Of a stretch of 64,000 nt of DNA, positions 26,676-35,951 are shown one piece after another. This DNA is from Sphingobacterium sp. UGAL515B_05 (GTDB taxonomy: Bacteria > Bacteroidota > Bacteroidia > Sphingobacteriales > Sphingobacteriaceae): assembly GCF_033097525.1 (NCBI RefSeq), contig NZ_CP109907.1, positions 4,588,001 through 4,652,000 of the forward strand, given 5' to 3'. Position 1 is the first letter of the stretch. Each line of letters begins with the position of its first letter. A model generated the notes under the pieces. The model was given only the letters and a program-made list of their open reading frames with translations, did no database searches and was not told where the DNA came from. Position numbers and translations under genes: made by a program.

Positions 26676-27956
26676 ATGATTAAAAAAATAATACTTTGGA
26701 CGATAGCTGTCCTCGTACTTTTGGCGATCGTTGCCTGGGGCGGTTACATACTACGACAGCAAGAATCCTACAAATCATTGGTCCATAAAAAAAGTAAGGC
26801 TTTGTTGACCGTATCATTAGATGATATTCTTTTGAATCAGTTTTTTAATAAATGGCAGTCAGCGCCGAAAGAGGGGCAAGATTTTGGTCAAAAACTAAGT
26901 AAACTCAAAGACAATGGAATTGATATCAAAGCGAATGTATTTCTTTTTGCTTTGGAGTCCCACCCCAAAAACTTTTATGCTTTTTTTCAGCTAAAGGATA
27001 AGCAACAATTTTTGACCTTTCTAAAAGATGTGATACAGGTTGGTGCAGTGGAAAGTAATTTAGCCCCTGATGTGAGCTATGCCTATCATCAACCGAGCAA
27101 AATCGCATTTATCTGGAAAGGGGATGACCTGCTGCTAAGTCTAGGCTTTGATCTTGATACAAAGAAAGAAGAAATGCTTCAGCTAATTCAATCAAAAGAA
27201 GACCGGGTTACCATCGAACAATTTATTAACCGTCCAAGTACATTGACAGGTAAATCACTGCGTTATAGTGATATTTCAACGGATAATTTTATTGAGCTTG
27301 ATTTGAAAGGAGACCATCTCGATGTGTCTGGCGAATTTTTCTCAACAGATTGGAACTTTCCGAAGGAATATCTTGTTAGAGAACTCGTTTCCGCAAAATA
27401 CATTGGTAAAGCTTGGATCAATATCCCCAATAGTCAACTTAAAAATCAGCTAAAGCAATTAGTTAGCGAACTTCCTATAGCCGCTGATTCTATTATAGCA
27501 CATTTGGATGGAAATTACGTCGATATTGAAATTTTGAAAAACAAGGTCATTCAAACAGATACCATTATTAATTATGCGGTTGACGAAAATTTCGAAACGA
27601 TCGAAGAGAAAACACCCTACGAAACGAAAGTTCCCGAAGTAAGATTAGCGATGCGTGGAGATAACGACATGCGCAGATTCCTTCCCAGTAAATTATTTTA
27701 TCAATGGTTTCAAAAACAAGATAAGGAGTTTAGTTTGCTGACCACGTCAAAGGATATTGATAAACTTAATGTGGCTTACGGTAAGACAGCTGAGCTATCC
27801 CATGTTGCAGTTCATTTGGTAGATTGGCCAAATGAAGCTAAAATATTACCGATTCTATTATTGAAAACCATCGCTTCAGATATTACGCTGAGTCTGAAAG
27901 TTGTAGACCACAATCGCTTGGTTCTCCAGGGAACTATAGCGGACTACTCGCATTAA
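26676..27956 (+). CDS. membrane-anchored hypothetical protein
   Basis: A 426-residue protein with an N-terminal transmembrane segment (KKIILWTIAVLVLLAIVAWGGYIL) and a large, probably periplasmic region rich in beta-like and amphipathic stretches. It has no cysteine pair, catalytic motif or repeat that I recognise. The frame runs up to a TTG at 26613, but the ATG at 26676 places the hydrophobic segment at the N terminus and is preferred. It lies downstream of the two-component system with its own spacer; a regulatory link is only suggested by the repeats in between. Confidence 0.75.
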   Translation: MIKKIILWTIAVLVLLAIVAWGGYILRQQESYKSLVHKKSKALLTVSLDDILLNQFFNKWQSAPKEGQDFGQKLSKLKDNGIDIKANVFLFALESHPKNFYAFFQLKDKQQFLTFLKDVIQVGAVESNLAPDVSYAYHQPSKIAFIWKGDDLLLSLGFDLDTKKEEMLQLIQSKEDRVTIEQFINRPSTLTGKSLRYSDISTDNFIELDLKGDHLDVSGEFFSTDWNFPKEYLVRELVSAKYIGKAWINIPNSQLKNQLKQLVSELPIAADSIIAHLDGNYVDIEILKNKVIQTDTIINYAVDENFETIEEKTPYETKVPEVRLAMRGDNDMRRFLPSKLFYQWFQKQDKEFSLLTTSKDIDKLNVAYGKTAELSHVAVHLVDWPNEAKILPILLLKTIASDITLSLKVVDHNRLVLQGTIADYSH

Positions 27957-28021
27957 AACACACTAATTACAAACTTTCTTCGCTTCTCAGTGGTTTGTTC
28001 TTGAGTACAAAATACAAGAAC

Positions 28022-29026
28022 ATGGATAAACGAACGAAAAGTAGAAGTAAGGTGAAAACCTATTGGCGAATTTTAAAAAGTACGGTCTCGGGATTTTTGA
28101 ATGAGGATTCGATGAAGTATAGTGCTTCATTATCCTATTATACTGTTTTTTCTATTGGTCCAATATTGGTTTTAATGATTGCCTTAGCCGGAATTTTTTA
28201 TGGTGAGGATGCAATTGAAGGGAAAGTATTCTTGGAACTCCGTGGATTGGTGGGAAGCAGTGCCGCAAGACAGATTCAAGAGGTTATTCAGAATTTGCAA
28301 CTTTCAGGAAAATCAAACCTGGCATTGCTTGTCAGTGGTATTACATTGATTTTAGGAGCAACGACTGTTTTTGGGGATATACAGAATTCGATCAATAAGA
28401 TTTGGCATGTAAGGGCGAAGCCGAAAAAAGGCTGGTTAAAATTGATTCAGGATAGATTATTGTCTTCATCTTTGGTGATTGGATTGGGGTTCTTGTTAGT
28501 TGTTACATTGATTGTAAATGGTGTAATATTAGCATTGACAGATCAGCTACAGCATTATTTCCCGGAAATAACGGTGATGTTAATGGATGGGATTAACTTT
28601 GCATTGTCCTTCGGAATTATATTCTTATTATTTAGTGTCATATTCAAAGCGCTTCCGGATGTCAATATACATTGGCGGACAGTAAGGGCGGGGGCCTTAT
28701 TTACTTCGATTTTATTTGTATTGGGACGTTATTTAATTGGAGTCTATCTGGAGCATTCTGCAACCCAAGATACCTATGGAGCGGCAGGTTCATTTGTGCT
28801 GATCCTGCTTTGGGTCTACTACACAGCAGCCATTTTATATTTTGGTGCAATCTACACAAGGGAGTATGCTACTGTAATGGGAATCCCTATTGAACCCTCG
28901 CAATATGCCGTGCATGTTGAAACGCAGGAAATTGAGCGTAATGTAACCGAAATACCTCCAGCTCCTTTAACGCCTGAGGAGCAGATGGTTACCGAAGAGG
29001 GTACCAACTTTCCCAAGGAACCATAA
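28022..29026 (+). CDS. YihY/BrkB-family inner membrane protein
   Basis: Polytopic membrane protein of 334 residues from the ATG at 28022, with about six hydrophobic segments. Family stretches are KYSASLSYYTVFSIGPILVL near the N terminus, GATTVFGDIQNSINKIWHV in the middle and the TYGAAGSFVLILLWVYYTA segment late. These match YihY/virulence factor BrkB, once thought to be RNase BN. The molecular function is not settled. The C-terminal 50 residues are hydrophilic and acidic. The TTG at 27995 is an unlikely alternative start. Confidence 0.9.
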   Translation: MDKRTKSRSKVKTYWRILKSTVSGFLNEDSMKYSASLSYYTVFSIGPILVLMIALAGIFYGEDAIEGKVFLELRGLVGSSAARQIQEVIQNLQLSGKSNLALLVSGITLILGATTVFGDIQNSINKIWHVRAKPKKGWLKLIQDRLLSSSLVIGLGFLLVVTLIVNGVILALTDQLQHYFPEITVMLMDGINFALSFGIIFLLFSVIFKALPDVNIHWRTVRAGALFTSILFVLGRYLIGVYLEHSATQDTYGAAGSFVLILLWVYYTAAILYFGAIYTREYATVMGIPIEPSQYAVHVETQEIERNVTEIPPAPLTPEEQMVTEEGTNFPKEP

Positions 29027-29062
29027 ACGTTAGATTTACTGAATTCTTACCACCAAATTCTG

Positions 29063-29070
29063 TAAATTTG
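29063..29070 (+). promoter_or_regulatory. -7 element upstream of the XRE membrane protein
   Basis: TAAATTTG matches TAnnTTTG exactly and lies 23 bp before the ATG at 29094. A -33 TTG at the expected distance is not evident. Confidence 0.4.
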
Positions 29071-29093
29071 ATGGTAAAATCGATCTATTGTTT

Positions 29094-29633
29094 ATGAACA
29101 AATTACAATCATTACGTGAGAAACTCAATTTAACCCAAGAGGAACTAGCACAAAAATCAAGTATTTCAGTTAGAACAATTCAGCGGATTGAAGCGGGGCA
29201 GTCGCCAAAGGGCTACACCCTTCGTGCACTTGCACAGGCATTGAATGTGGACGAATCGGAGTTTTCTGCATATGATATGCCTGCTGAATCCGAAAATCTC
29301 ACATGGATCAAAATTATCAACCTTTCTTCCTTACCCTTTTCTATATTGCCTCCACTAAATGTTTTGGTGCCTATCGCAATCATGCTGTTAAAAAAACAGC
29401 ATTCGTATAAGGTCCGTCAGTTAATCTCAATACAAATCGTATCTACCTTAATCGCGGTGTTACTGTTGCTTGTTATTTTTATACTCAACGATTGGCTAGG
29501 TGTTAAAAGCAATGTGAAATTGCTTATTCCGCTATGTTGGATCTTTATGAATATAATCGTTATACTACGAAATGCGATCGGATTAAATAAAGGTGAAAAT
29601 TCACGGATCTTGCCCGATATTAGTATTTTATAG
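29094..29633 (+). CDS. XRE-type regulator fused to a membrane domain
   Basis: A 179-residue protein. An N-terminal helix-turn-helix of the Cro/CI type (about 2-60; LREKLNLTQEELAQKSSIS then VRTIQRIEAGQ) is followed by three hydrophobic segments (about 75-100, 108-133, 143-165). The first two (NVLVPIAIMLLKK, VRQLISIQIVSTLIA) resemble DUF4870-type membrane domains. It may be a membrane-tethered transcription regulator. A TTG two codons upstream is the alternative start. Signal and targets are unknown. Confidence 0.8.
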   Translation: MNKLQSLREKLNLTQEELAQKSSISVRTIQRIEAGQSPKGYTLRALAQALNVDESEFSAYDMPAESENLTWIKIINLSSLPFSILPPLNVLVPIAIMLLKKQHSYKVRQLISIQIVSTLIAVLLLLVIFILNDWLGVKSNVKLLIPLCWIFMNIIVILRNAIGLNKGENSRILPDISIL

Positions 29634-29740
29634 CGACTATTATACAATTGTCGGGTAACTGTCGGGGCATTGTCGGGGCGTAAAAGTGTACTCTTCGTCC
29701 AGTATTTTTTTTCTTTGATCTTGAAAAAAAATACAAAATT

Positions 29741-30964
29741 ATGAAAACACACTATCAAAAAAGGAAAAGCCATATGGCCTTGACTACCTTTGTCATTTTT
29801 CTTTCTCTTTTTACGATGACGAACGTCTTTCCACAAAATAAGATACCTTTGATCAAAGCTTCATCTGAGAAAGTCAGTATTAAAGACGGCGCCTATTGCC
29901 ATGTCGACTGGAAATTAGATCCTAGAGCAAACCCTGATGTCTATTTCGTGAATATTCCAACGAAAGAAAGCACAGTCGTTTTTAGAACAGATCAGGAGGA
30001 ATTAACTGTTATGACTAAACCCGGAGCAATGTATGATTTCATCGTACTATTGAATGGGGCGGATTCTTGTCACATTCGTATAAAGGCTCAACTACCACCT
30101 AATCTACCTGTATTGGATCGAAATGATCCCTTTCCTATGCGAATACCATTTCGTCTTATTGGCTCAAGGATTTTCCTGAATGGAACAATTAACAAGAAAA
30201 ATGTTTCGATACAGTTTGATTTAGGAGCAGGAACAGGTGTTGTCAATAGAAATAACTCAAAGCAGCTGGATTTATTATTTTCATCGTTTACGACAGTTTC
30301 GAATACCGACGGGGTCAATAGCGAGCGGACAAGCCTAGACAATCAATTGCGTATTGGGCCGATGGTTTGGAAAAATGTGTCAATGACAGAGGTCGGTAAT
30401 ATGAAGTCCTTTGAAGATCTTATTATTGGTAACAGTTTCTTTCGAAATCACATTATTGAAATCGATTATGACAAAATGGAATTGGTAATTCATCGCGATC
30501 TCCCCACCAAAGCAAAGGAGTATACAAAGCTTCCGATATTTTACGAACAAAATCGACCAAAGTTTAAAGCCGCTTTTAGCCATAACCAACGACATTACGA
30601 TTTTTGGTTCCTTTTTGACACAGGTCGTGATGGCACTATGCTGTTGGGGGAAGATTTTACCAGTATAGGGCACAATTGGGACAATCTAGAGCCACTTACC
30701 ATGATCAGTAACCGAAAGATTATCCGTTTGAATGCTTCAATAGCTGGTGTTGAATTTAAAGATATTGTGACGAATGCCGCTGATCCGGCCAAGCCTAATG
30801 GCAGAACAAGTTTATTCGGAAATCAGATTCTGAACCATTTTAATGTCATTTTGGATAATCAGGAAGGATTTCTTTATCTGAAACCAAATGGTAGGATCAA
30901 GGAACCTTATTCAAACTATGAGGGATATTTGAACCAGATGTCTCAGTCAATGCAGAAAAATTAA
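29741..30964 (+). CDS. exported retropepsin-like aspartic protease family protein
   Basis: Secreted protein of 407 residues with a signal segment near residues 14-32. Two aspartic-protease-like lobes are visible. Lobe 1 has FDLGAGTG with Asp160 and IIGNSFF about 70 residues on. Lobe 2 has FLFDTGRDGTMLL with Asp293, followed by SLFGNQIL. The second lobe keeps the DTG triad, while the first reads DLG, an unusual residue at the Thr/Ser position. It belongs to the broad bacterial Asp_protease_2 group. Proteolysis is not proven, and the substrate is unknown. Confidence 0.75.
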   Translation: MKTHYQKRKSHMALTTFVIFLSLFTMTNVFPQNKIPLIKASSEKVSIKDGAYCHVDWKLDPRANPDVYFVNIPTKESTVVFRTDQEELTVMTKPGAMYDFIVLLNGADSCHIRIKAQLPPNLPVLDRNDPFPMRIPFRLIGSRIFLNGTINKKNVSIQFDLGAGTGVVNRNNSKQLDLLFSSFTTVSNTDGVNSERTSLDNQLRIGPMVWKNVSMTEVGNMKSFEDLIIGNSFFRNHIIEIDYDKMELVIHRDLPTKAKEYTKLPIFYEQNRPKFKAAFSHNQRHYDFWFLFDTGRDGTMLLGEDFTSIGHNWDNLEPLTMISNRKIIRLNASIAGVEFKDIVTNAADPAKPNGRTSLFGNQILNHFNVILDNQEGFLYLKPNGRIKEPYSNYEGYLNQMSQSMQKN

Positions 30965-30972
30965 AGTGTGCA

Positions 30973-31009
30973 GCCAATGTCGTTTGTTCAGGGAGCAAAT
31001 GACATTGGC
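30973..31009. terminator. hairpin between convergent genes
   Basis: A 14-bp stem (GCCAATGTCGTTTG with CAAATGACATTGGC, one G-U pair) around a 9-nt loop. It lies between the retropepsin-like gene and the minus-strand Gfo/Idh/MocA gene. The T-run is weak, so termination is only probable. Confidence 0.55.
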
Positions 31010-31029
31010 CACTTATGGTAAGTATATAT

Positions 31030-32187
31030 CTAACGAATAAAATCGGTCCATTTTTGTGTTGATTTTCCAGAGGCAATCACAGTTTCTAGGAACTTCATGC
31101 CACGCAGACCATCAGCTACAGTAGGAAAATCAGTATCTTCTTCTCGCGGCTCTATACCTTGCATAGAAGCCAATAGTGTGGCTGCAAAATTTCTATAAAT
31201 ATTGGCAAATGCTTCTATATATCCTTCGGGGTGACCGGCCGGTAGACGGATGTTATGTTTGGCGATTGGTGAAAGGTACTGTTGACCTGCACGAAATAGC
31301 TGGGTCGGCGCATCGAGCTGTTTAAAGATGAGTGTATTTGCATCCTGCTGGTTCCATTCCAATCCCCCAAGTTCACCATATACTCTAATTTTTAATGCGT
31401 TTTCTTCTCCAGCGGCAACTTGAGATGCCGATAGTACGCCTGTGGCTCCATTTTCAAATCCAAGTAATATATTGCCGTCATCTTCAAGTTTTCTTCCGGT
31501 CACAAATGTTTGAAGATCGGCGCACATTTTAGTGATTTTTAAACCTGAAATATATTCTGCCAGGTGGGCAGCATGTGTTCCAATATCGCCCATACAACCA
31601 CTTTTTCCACTCTTTTCGGGATCTGTCCGCCAAAAGGCCAAAGAAAGACCATTTTCGATCATCTTACTGAGCCAACCCTGCGGATATTCTACCATAATCT
31701 TTCTAATCGAACCTAATTGGCCCTCTTTGACAAGATGGCGAGCTTGTTTTACCATCGGATAGGCCGAGTAGGTGTATGTAACACAGAGTATCAATCCTGT
31801 TTCAGCTACTTTTTGTTGGAGCAATTCGGCCTGTTCTGTTGTCAGCGTCATCGGCTTTTCAAGCACGACATGGAAGCCATGTTCCAGAGCCATCATTGCT
31901 GGTTCAAAATGAGCAAAATTCGGCGTGACTATACTGACAAAGTTCATGCGGTCATCCGCCGAACGTTTACTTTCCTCGATAATCAGCTCCTGGTAACTTC
32001 CATAGCTCCTTTCCTTTGGAAGACCTAAAAGCGCGGCGGATTCTTTTGCAACAAGGGGATCAGCGCTCAGTGCGCCGCAACATAATTCAATTTGACCATC
32101 AATTCCTGCAGCCATACGATGTACAGCCCCAATAAATGCATTTTTTCCACCGCCGACCATGCCCATTTTTAGTTTTGTATTGCGCAT
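31030..32187 (-). CDS. Gfo/Idh/MocA-family oxidoreductase
   Basis: NAD(P)-dependent sugar or inositol dehydrogenase-type enzyme of 385 residues. The N-terminal Rossmann segment is MGMVGGGKNAFIGAVHR, the conserved EKP motif appears in HVVLEKPMTLT, and the C-terminal alpha/beta domain carries AGHPEGYIEAFANIYRNF. No signal peptide, so cytosolic. It is the second gene of a two-gene minus operon with a sugar isomerase, opposite a GMC dehydrogenase pair; such sets oxidise and process 3-keto sugars. The precise substrate cannot be told. Confidence 0.88.
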   Translation of the reverse strand: MRNTKLKMGMVGGGKNAFIGAVHRMAAGIDGQIELCCGALSADPLVAKESAALLGLPKERSYGSYQELIIEESKRSADDRMNFVSIVTPNFAHFEPAMMALEHGFHVVLEKPMTLTTEQAELLQQKVAETGLILCVTYTYSAYPMVKQARHLVKEGQLGSIRKIMVEYPQGWLSKMIENGLSLAFWRTDPEKSGKSGCMGDIGTHAAHLAEYISGLKITKMCADLQTFVTGRKLEDDGNILLGFENGATGVLSASQVAAGEENALKIRVYGELGGLEWNQQDANTLIFKQLDAPTQLFRAGQQYLSPIAKHNIRLPAGHPEGYIEAFANIYRNFAATLLASMQGIEPREEDTDFPTVADGLRGMKFLETVIASGKSTQKWTDFIR

Positions 32188-32221
32188 AAAGTTGAATTTT
32201 TAATGATGATATCTTTTGTAA

Positions 32222-33274
32222 TTACAAACCCAATAGTTTACGGTTAAGGCTATCATTGGTTTCGACGGCAGCAAAATTATCGAATGCCTTGTCAGTAACA
32301 CGGATAATATAGTCTTTAATATGCAGCGCGCCTTCCCGTGCACCATCTTCAGCATTTTTGAATGCACATTCCCATTCCAGTACTGCCCAGCCTTGATAAT
32401 CATATTGTGTGAGTTTGGTAAATATGGATTTGAAATCCACTTGGCCATCACCAATTGATCTAAAACGACCGGCCCTTGACTGCCAGTTCTGGAAGCCACC
32501 ATAGACACCCTGACGACCAGAAGGATTGAACTCAGCGTCTTTAACATGAAACATTTTAATTCGCTCATGGTAAATGTCGATGAATTGAAGATAGTCAAGA
32601 CATTGAAGAACAAAATGGGAGGGATCATAGAGAATGTTTGCCCGCTTGTGGTAATTTACATTTTCGAGAAATAAGTCAAAAGTAGCACCGTCATGGAGAT
32701 CTTCTCCGGGGTGTAATTCATAACATAGGTCGACATCATACAAGTCGCATTCATCGAGAATAGGTAACCATAATTTTGCAAGTTCAGCAAAACCCGTTTC
32801 GATCAGGTTAGCTGGTCTTTGTGGCCAAGGGTATATAAATGGCCATAGAAAGGCGCCACTAAAGGTCGCTAGCGCTTTAAGTCCGAGGTTATGGGAAGCT
32901 TGTACGGCATATTTTAATTGCTGGATCGCCCACTGTTGTCTTGCTTGAGGATTACCATGTAAATGCTGTGGTGCGAAAGCATCAAATAGATCATCGAAAC
33001 TTGGATTCACAGCCACCAATTGCCCTTGGAGATGGGTTGAAAGTTCGGTGATTTCCAATCCAAATGACTGTACTTTAGCTTTTAGATCAAGTGCATAGCT
33101 TTTATCGAGCGCTGCTTTTTCTAGATCGATAAAACGGGCATCCAAAGTTGGCAGTTGTATGCCCTTATAGCCAAGCGCTGCTGCCCACTGGCAGATTGAG
33201 TCCAAAGAGTTAAACGGAGCTTCATCACCGATAAACTGTGCAAGAAAGATGGCAGGACCTTTAATTGTTGTCAT
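32222..33274 (-). CDS. sugar phosphate isomerase/epimerase (TIM barrel)
   Basis: Xylose-isomerase-like TIM-barrel protein of 350 residues. Candidate metal-binding segments are CYELHPGED (Glu, His), NILYDPSHFVLQ (Asp, His), MFHVKDAEF (His, Asp) and VLEWECAF (Glu) near the C-terminal side of the barrel. No signal peptide. It is the first gene of the minus operon, 34 bp ahead of the Gfo/Idh/MocA gene. In related clusters such proteins act on keto-sugars or keto-glycosides; here that is inference from context. Confidence 0.87.
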   Translation of the reverse strand: MTTIKGPAIFLAQFIGDEAPFNSLDSICQWAAALGYKGIQLPTLDARFIDLEKAALDKSYALDLKAKVQSFGLEITELSTHLQGQLVAVNPSFDDLFDAFAPQHLHGNPQARQQWAIQQLKYAVQASHNLGLKALATFSGAFLWPFIYPWPQRPANLIETGFAELAKLWLPILDECDLYDVDLCYELHPGEDLHDGATFDLFLENVNYHKRANILYDPSHFVLQCLDYLQFIDIYHERIKMFHVKDAEFNPSGRQGVYGGFQNWQSRAGRFRSIGDGQVDFKSIFTKLTQYDYQGWAVLEWECAFKNAEDGAREGALHIKDYIIRVTDKAFDNFAAVETNDSLNRKLLGL

Positions 33275-33420
33275 ATGTATTGCGTTTTGAAAAAGACTAT
33301 ATTACGTACAAAACAGATCAATATTCCAATGTGTTTGAAGAAATGACTCAGTCTGTCGTTTATACTATTATAATTTGGTTATCCAAGCTACCTGCTTGTT
33401 TAATACAATATTACAAAAAT

Positions 33421-33436
33421 TTGCAACCGGTTGCAA
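33421..33436. promoter_or_regulatory. LacI/GalR-type operator
   Basis: The perfect 16-bp palindrome TTGCAACCGGTTGCAA contains TGCAACCGGTTGCA, which fits the LacI-family pattern TGNAANCGNTTNCA at every fixed position. It sits in the 348-bp divergent spacer between the sugar isomerase operon and the GMC operon. A candidate plus-strand promoter overlaps its right half: TTG at 33431-33433 and TAAACTTG at 33456-33463, 22 nt apart. No LacI regulator is encoded in the window. Confidence 0.75.
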
Positions 33437-33622
33437 TAAAATCAAAAAAAAACCTTAAACTTGTTTAGACGATTCATGCTTACGCTTTCCAAAATATAAG
33501 AATGGAACGTCTAAACCAGGTATAACTGTCAGGCATCTTTGCAGCACTTGATTGTGGAGGAGACTTGATTTTAAAGGGAAACTTCCCTTTGAGTAATAAC
33601 CAAATAAACCAAGTATAAATAA

Positions 33623-35311
33623 ATGGCAAATAATGTTTATGATGCAATTGTCATCGGGTCTGGGATCACAGGTGGCTGGGCAGCCAAGGAACTAACGGAA
33701 CGTGGATTGAAAACCATCATGTTAGAAAGAGGACGCAATATTGAGCATATCAAAGATTACCCATCACCAAACAAAGATCCTTGGGAATTTCCGCATCGGG
33801 GTCGGGTACCTTTGGATCGGGCCCAGCACTACTTACCTTTTGGAATTAAAAATCAATGGATGAACGAAGGAAACATCGACTTTTGGACTAATGAGACAGA
33901 AAGTCCATATAAGGAAATAAAACCCTTTAATTGGTTCCGGGGCTATCACGTTGGTGGGCGCTCGCTTATGTGGGGGCGGCAAAGCTATCGGTGGTCGGAT
34001 GTTGATTTTGAAGCAAATAGCAAAGATGGGCATGGGGTTGACTGGCCCGTACGTTATAAAGATATAGCACCTTGGTATAGTCACGTTGAGAAATTTGCGG
34101 GTATTTCGGGTAATAGAGACGGTATAGCGGTGCTTCCGGATGGCGAATTTATGCCGCCAATGGACATGAATATTGTGGAGAAAGATCTTGCTGCGCGATT
34201 GAAATCGCATTATCAGGGAAAACGACACTTTATAATTGGCCGGGTAGCCAACATAACAGTGCCCCACCACGGCCGTGTTAATTGCCAATACCAGAACAAA
34301 TGCTGGCTGGGTTGTAATTTCGGCGCTTATTTTAGCACACAGTCTTCAACATTGCCCGCAGCAGTGAAGACAGGGAAACTTACCCTACGGCCATTTTCAA
34401 TTGTAAAGAACATTATTTACGATCGGGATACGCAGAAAGCTAAAGGAGTCGAAATTGTTGATGCGGAGACGAATCAAACCTACGAGTATTTTGCTAAGAT
34501 TGTTTTTGTATGTGCTTCGACTTTAAATTCCACCTGGGTGTTAATGAATTCAGCTACTGATGTATGGGAAGGTGGTCTTGGGAGCAGCAGTGGTGAACTG
34601 GGACATAATCTGATGGATCACATGTTAAATAGTGGGGCTGGGGGAAGAGTTGAAGGATTTGAGGATAAATATATTTTTGGACGACGCGCGAATGGATTAT
34701 ATGTACCCCGATTTGCCAATATTGCCGGCGATACCAAAAAGAGAGATTACATACGTGGTTTTGGCTATCAGGGCGGAGCTTCAAGGGGACAATGGTCAGG
34801 TAAGGTCGATAATAAGAGCGTAGGCGGGGCTTGGAAAGATGCTATAGCCGAGCCCGGAAGTTGGGGAGTTGGTTTTACTTCATTTGGCGAAATACTTCCA
34901 TATCACGAAAATAAAGTCCTTTTAGATTCATCTGTAAAAGATAAGTGGGGGCTTCCTGTATTGGCTATAGATGCAGAGATTAAGGATAATGAGCGGAAAA
35001 TACGGATTGATGCAAGCAATGAAATGAAGGAAATGTTGGAATCTATCGGTGTCAAAGACGTAACAACCTATGACAACGGGTTTAGTATGGGACAGGGAAT
35101 TCATGAAATGGGAACAGCACGGATGGGCAATGATCCGAAAACCTCGGTATTAAATAAATTTAACCAAGTATGGGATGCTAAAAATGTTTTTGTGACAGAC
35201 GGGGCCTTTATGACTTCGTCTTCCTGTGTGAATCCATCGCTTACCTATATGGCATTTACAGCAAGAGCAGTAGATTTTGCTGTTAATGAGTTAAAAAAAG
35301 GGAATCTTTAA
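33623..35311 (+). CDS. GMC-family oxidoreductase
   Basis: FAD-dependent dehydrogenase of 562 residues. The N-terminal dinucleotide fold is VIGSGITGGWAAKELTERG (about 10-28), with flavin-contact residues in RGYHVGGRSLMWG. The C-terminal catalytic region has GIHEMGTARMG (active-site His) and SSSCVNPSLTYMAFTARA. It groups by eye with the gluconate 2-dehydrogenase/glucoside 3-dehydrogenase large subunits, not with choline oxidases. The next gene encodes the matching small subunit. Probable role: oxidation of a sugar or glycoside, perhaps to a 3-keto form (inference). Confidence 0.9.
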   Translation: MANNVYDAIVIGSGITGGWAAKELTERGLKTIMLERGRNIEHIKDYPSPNKDPWEFPHRGRVPLDRAQHYLPFGIKNQWMNEGNIDFWTNETESPYKEIKPFNWFRGYHVGGRSLMWGRQSYRWSDVDFEANSKDGHGVDWPVRYKDIAPWYSHVEKFAGISGNRDGIAVLPDGEFMPPMDMNIVEKDLAARLKSHYQGKRHFIIGRVANITVPHHGRVNCQYQNKCWLGCNFGAYFSTQSSTLPAAVKTGKLTLRPFSIVKNIIYDRDTQKAKGVEIVDAETNQTYEYFAKIVFVCASTLNSTWVLMNSATDVWEGGLGSSSGELGHNLMDHMLNSGAGGRVEGFEDKYIFGRRANGLYVPRFANIAGDTKKRDYIRGFGYQGGASRGQWSGKVDNKSVGGAWKDAIAEPGSWGVGFTSFGEILPYHENKVLLDSSVKDKWGLPVLAIDAEIKDNERKIRIDASNEMKEMLESIGVKDVTTYDNGFSMGQGIHEMGTARMGNDPKTSVLNKFNQVWDAKNVFVTDGAFMTSSSCVNPSLTYMAFTARAVDFAVNELKKGNL

Positions 35312-35331
35312 TATTTTATGATGCAATAATT

Positions 35332-35901
35332 ATGAATAGACGAGAGGCAATACAACGTGTAGCCATGCTCATGGGAGCAACAGTTATTGGTGCTTCGTTA
35401 TTTTTGGAAGGATGCCAGAGGTCTGCTTCGAAAGATATAGAAATGCTCTTTGATCCAAAATCAATCGATTTTTTGGGAGATCTCGCGGAGGCGATTCTTC
35501 CTAAAACTACTACCCCAGGGGCGAAAGAAGCTGGTGTAGGTTCTGAAATTCCCGTTCTAGTGCGAGACTGCTATAAACTTGAAGAACAACAGGTTTTTTT
35601 GACTGGAACAGCCGGAATTGACGAACGTGCCAAGAAAGAATTCGGACGTAATTTTCAGCAACTCGACAAAAAAGATCAAACTGCTTTTGTTGATGTTTTG
35701 GACAAGGAAGCGCAAGATTACGATGAAAAGAAAGCAGTTAATGAACTGCCCCATTTTTTCACACTGTTTAAACAGCTTACACTCCTTACATTCTTTAGCT
35801 CGAAATTAGGCGCCACGGAAGTTTTCCGTTATGTGAAAATCCCAGGAAAATATAACGGCGATTTCCCTTATCAAAAGGGTGATCATGCCTGGGCAACCTA
35901 G
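35332..35901 (+). CDS. gluconate 2-dehydrogenase subunit 3 family lipoprotein
   Basis: A 189-residue small subunit that partners GMC dehydrogenases. The N terminus has a twin-arginine-like NRREAIQRV followed by a hydrophobic stretch and lipobox LEGC (Cys28), suggesting Tat export and lipid anchoring, with the folded GMC subunit possibly carried along because it lacks its own signal. Conserved features include LAEAILPKTTTPGAKEAGV and the C-terminal YVKIPGKYNGDFPYQ. It lies 20 bp after the GMC gene. No cytochrome c subunit is seen next to it. Confidence 0.88.
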   Translation: MNRREAIQRVAMLMGATVIGASLFLEGCQRSASKDIEMLFDPKSIDFLGDLAEAILPKTTTPGAKEAGVGSEIPVLVRDCYKLEEQQVFLTGTAGIDERAKKEFGRNFQQLDKKDQTAFVDVLDKEAQDYDEKKAVNELPHFFTLFKQLTLLTFFSSKLGATEVFRYVKIPGKYNGDFPYQKGDHAWAT

Positions 35902-35915
35902 CTAATAAATTGTAT

Positions 35916-35951
35916 ATTGACCCCTTGTCTTTAATTGGCAGCGGGGTCAAT
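35916..35951. terminator. hairpin between convergent genes
   Basis: The perfect 9-bp stem ATTGACCCC/GGGGTCAAT encloses the stop codon of the minus-strand gene at 35931. It is placed to serve both convergent units; the T-run is weak. Confidence 0.55.

Noticed and set aside
33833..34288. 151-codon minus frame inside the GMC gene
   Set aside because: Antisense shadow of a well-supported FAD enzyme, with no family signal of its own.
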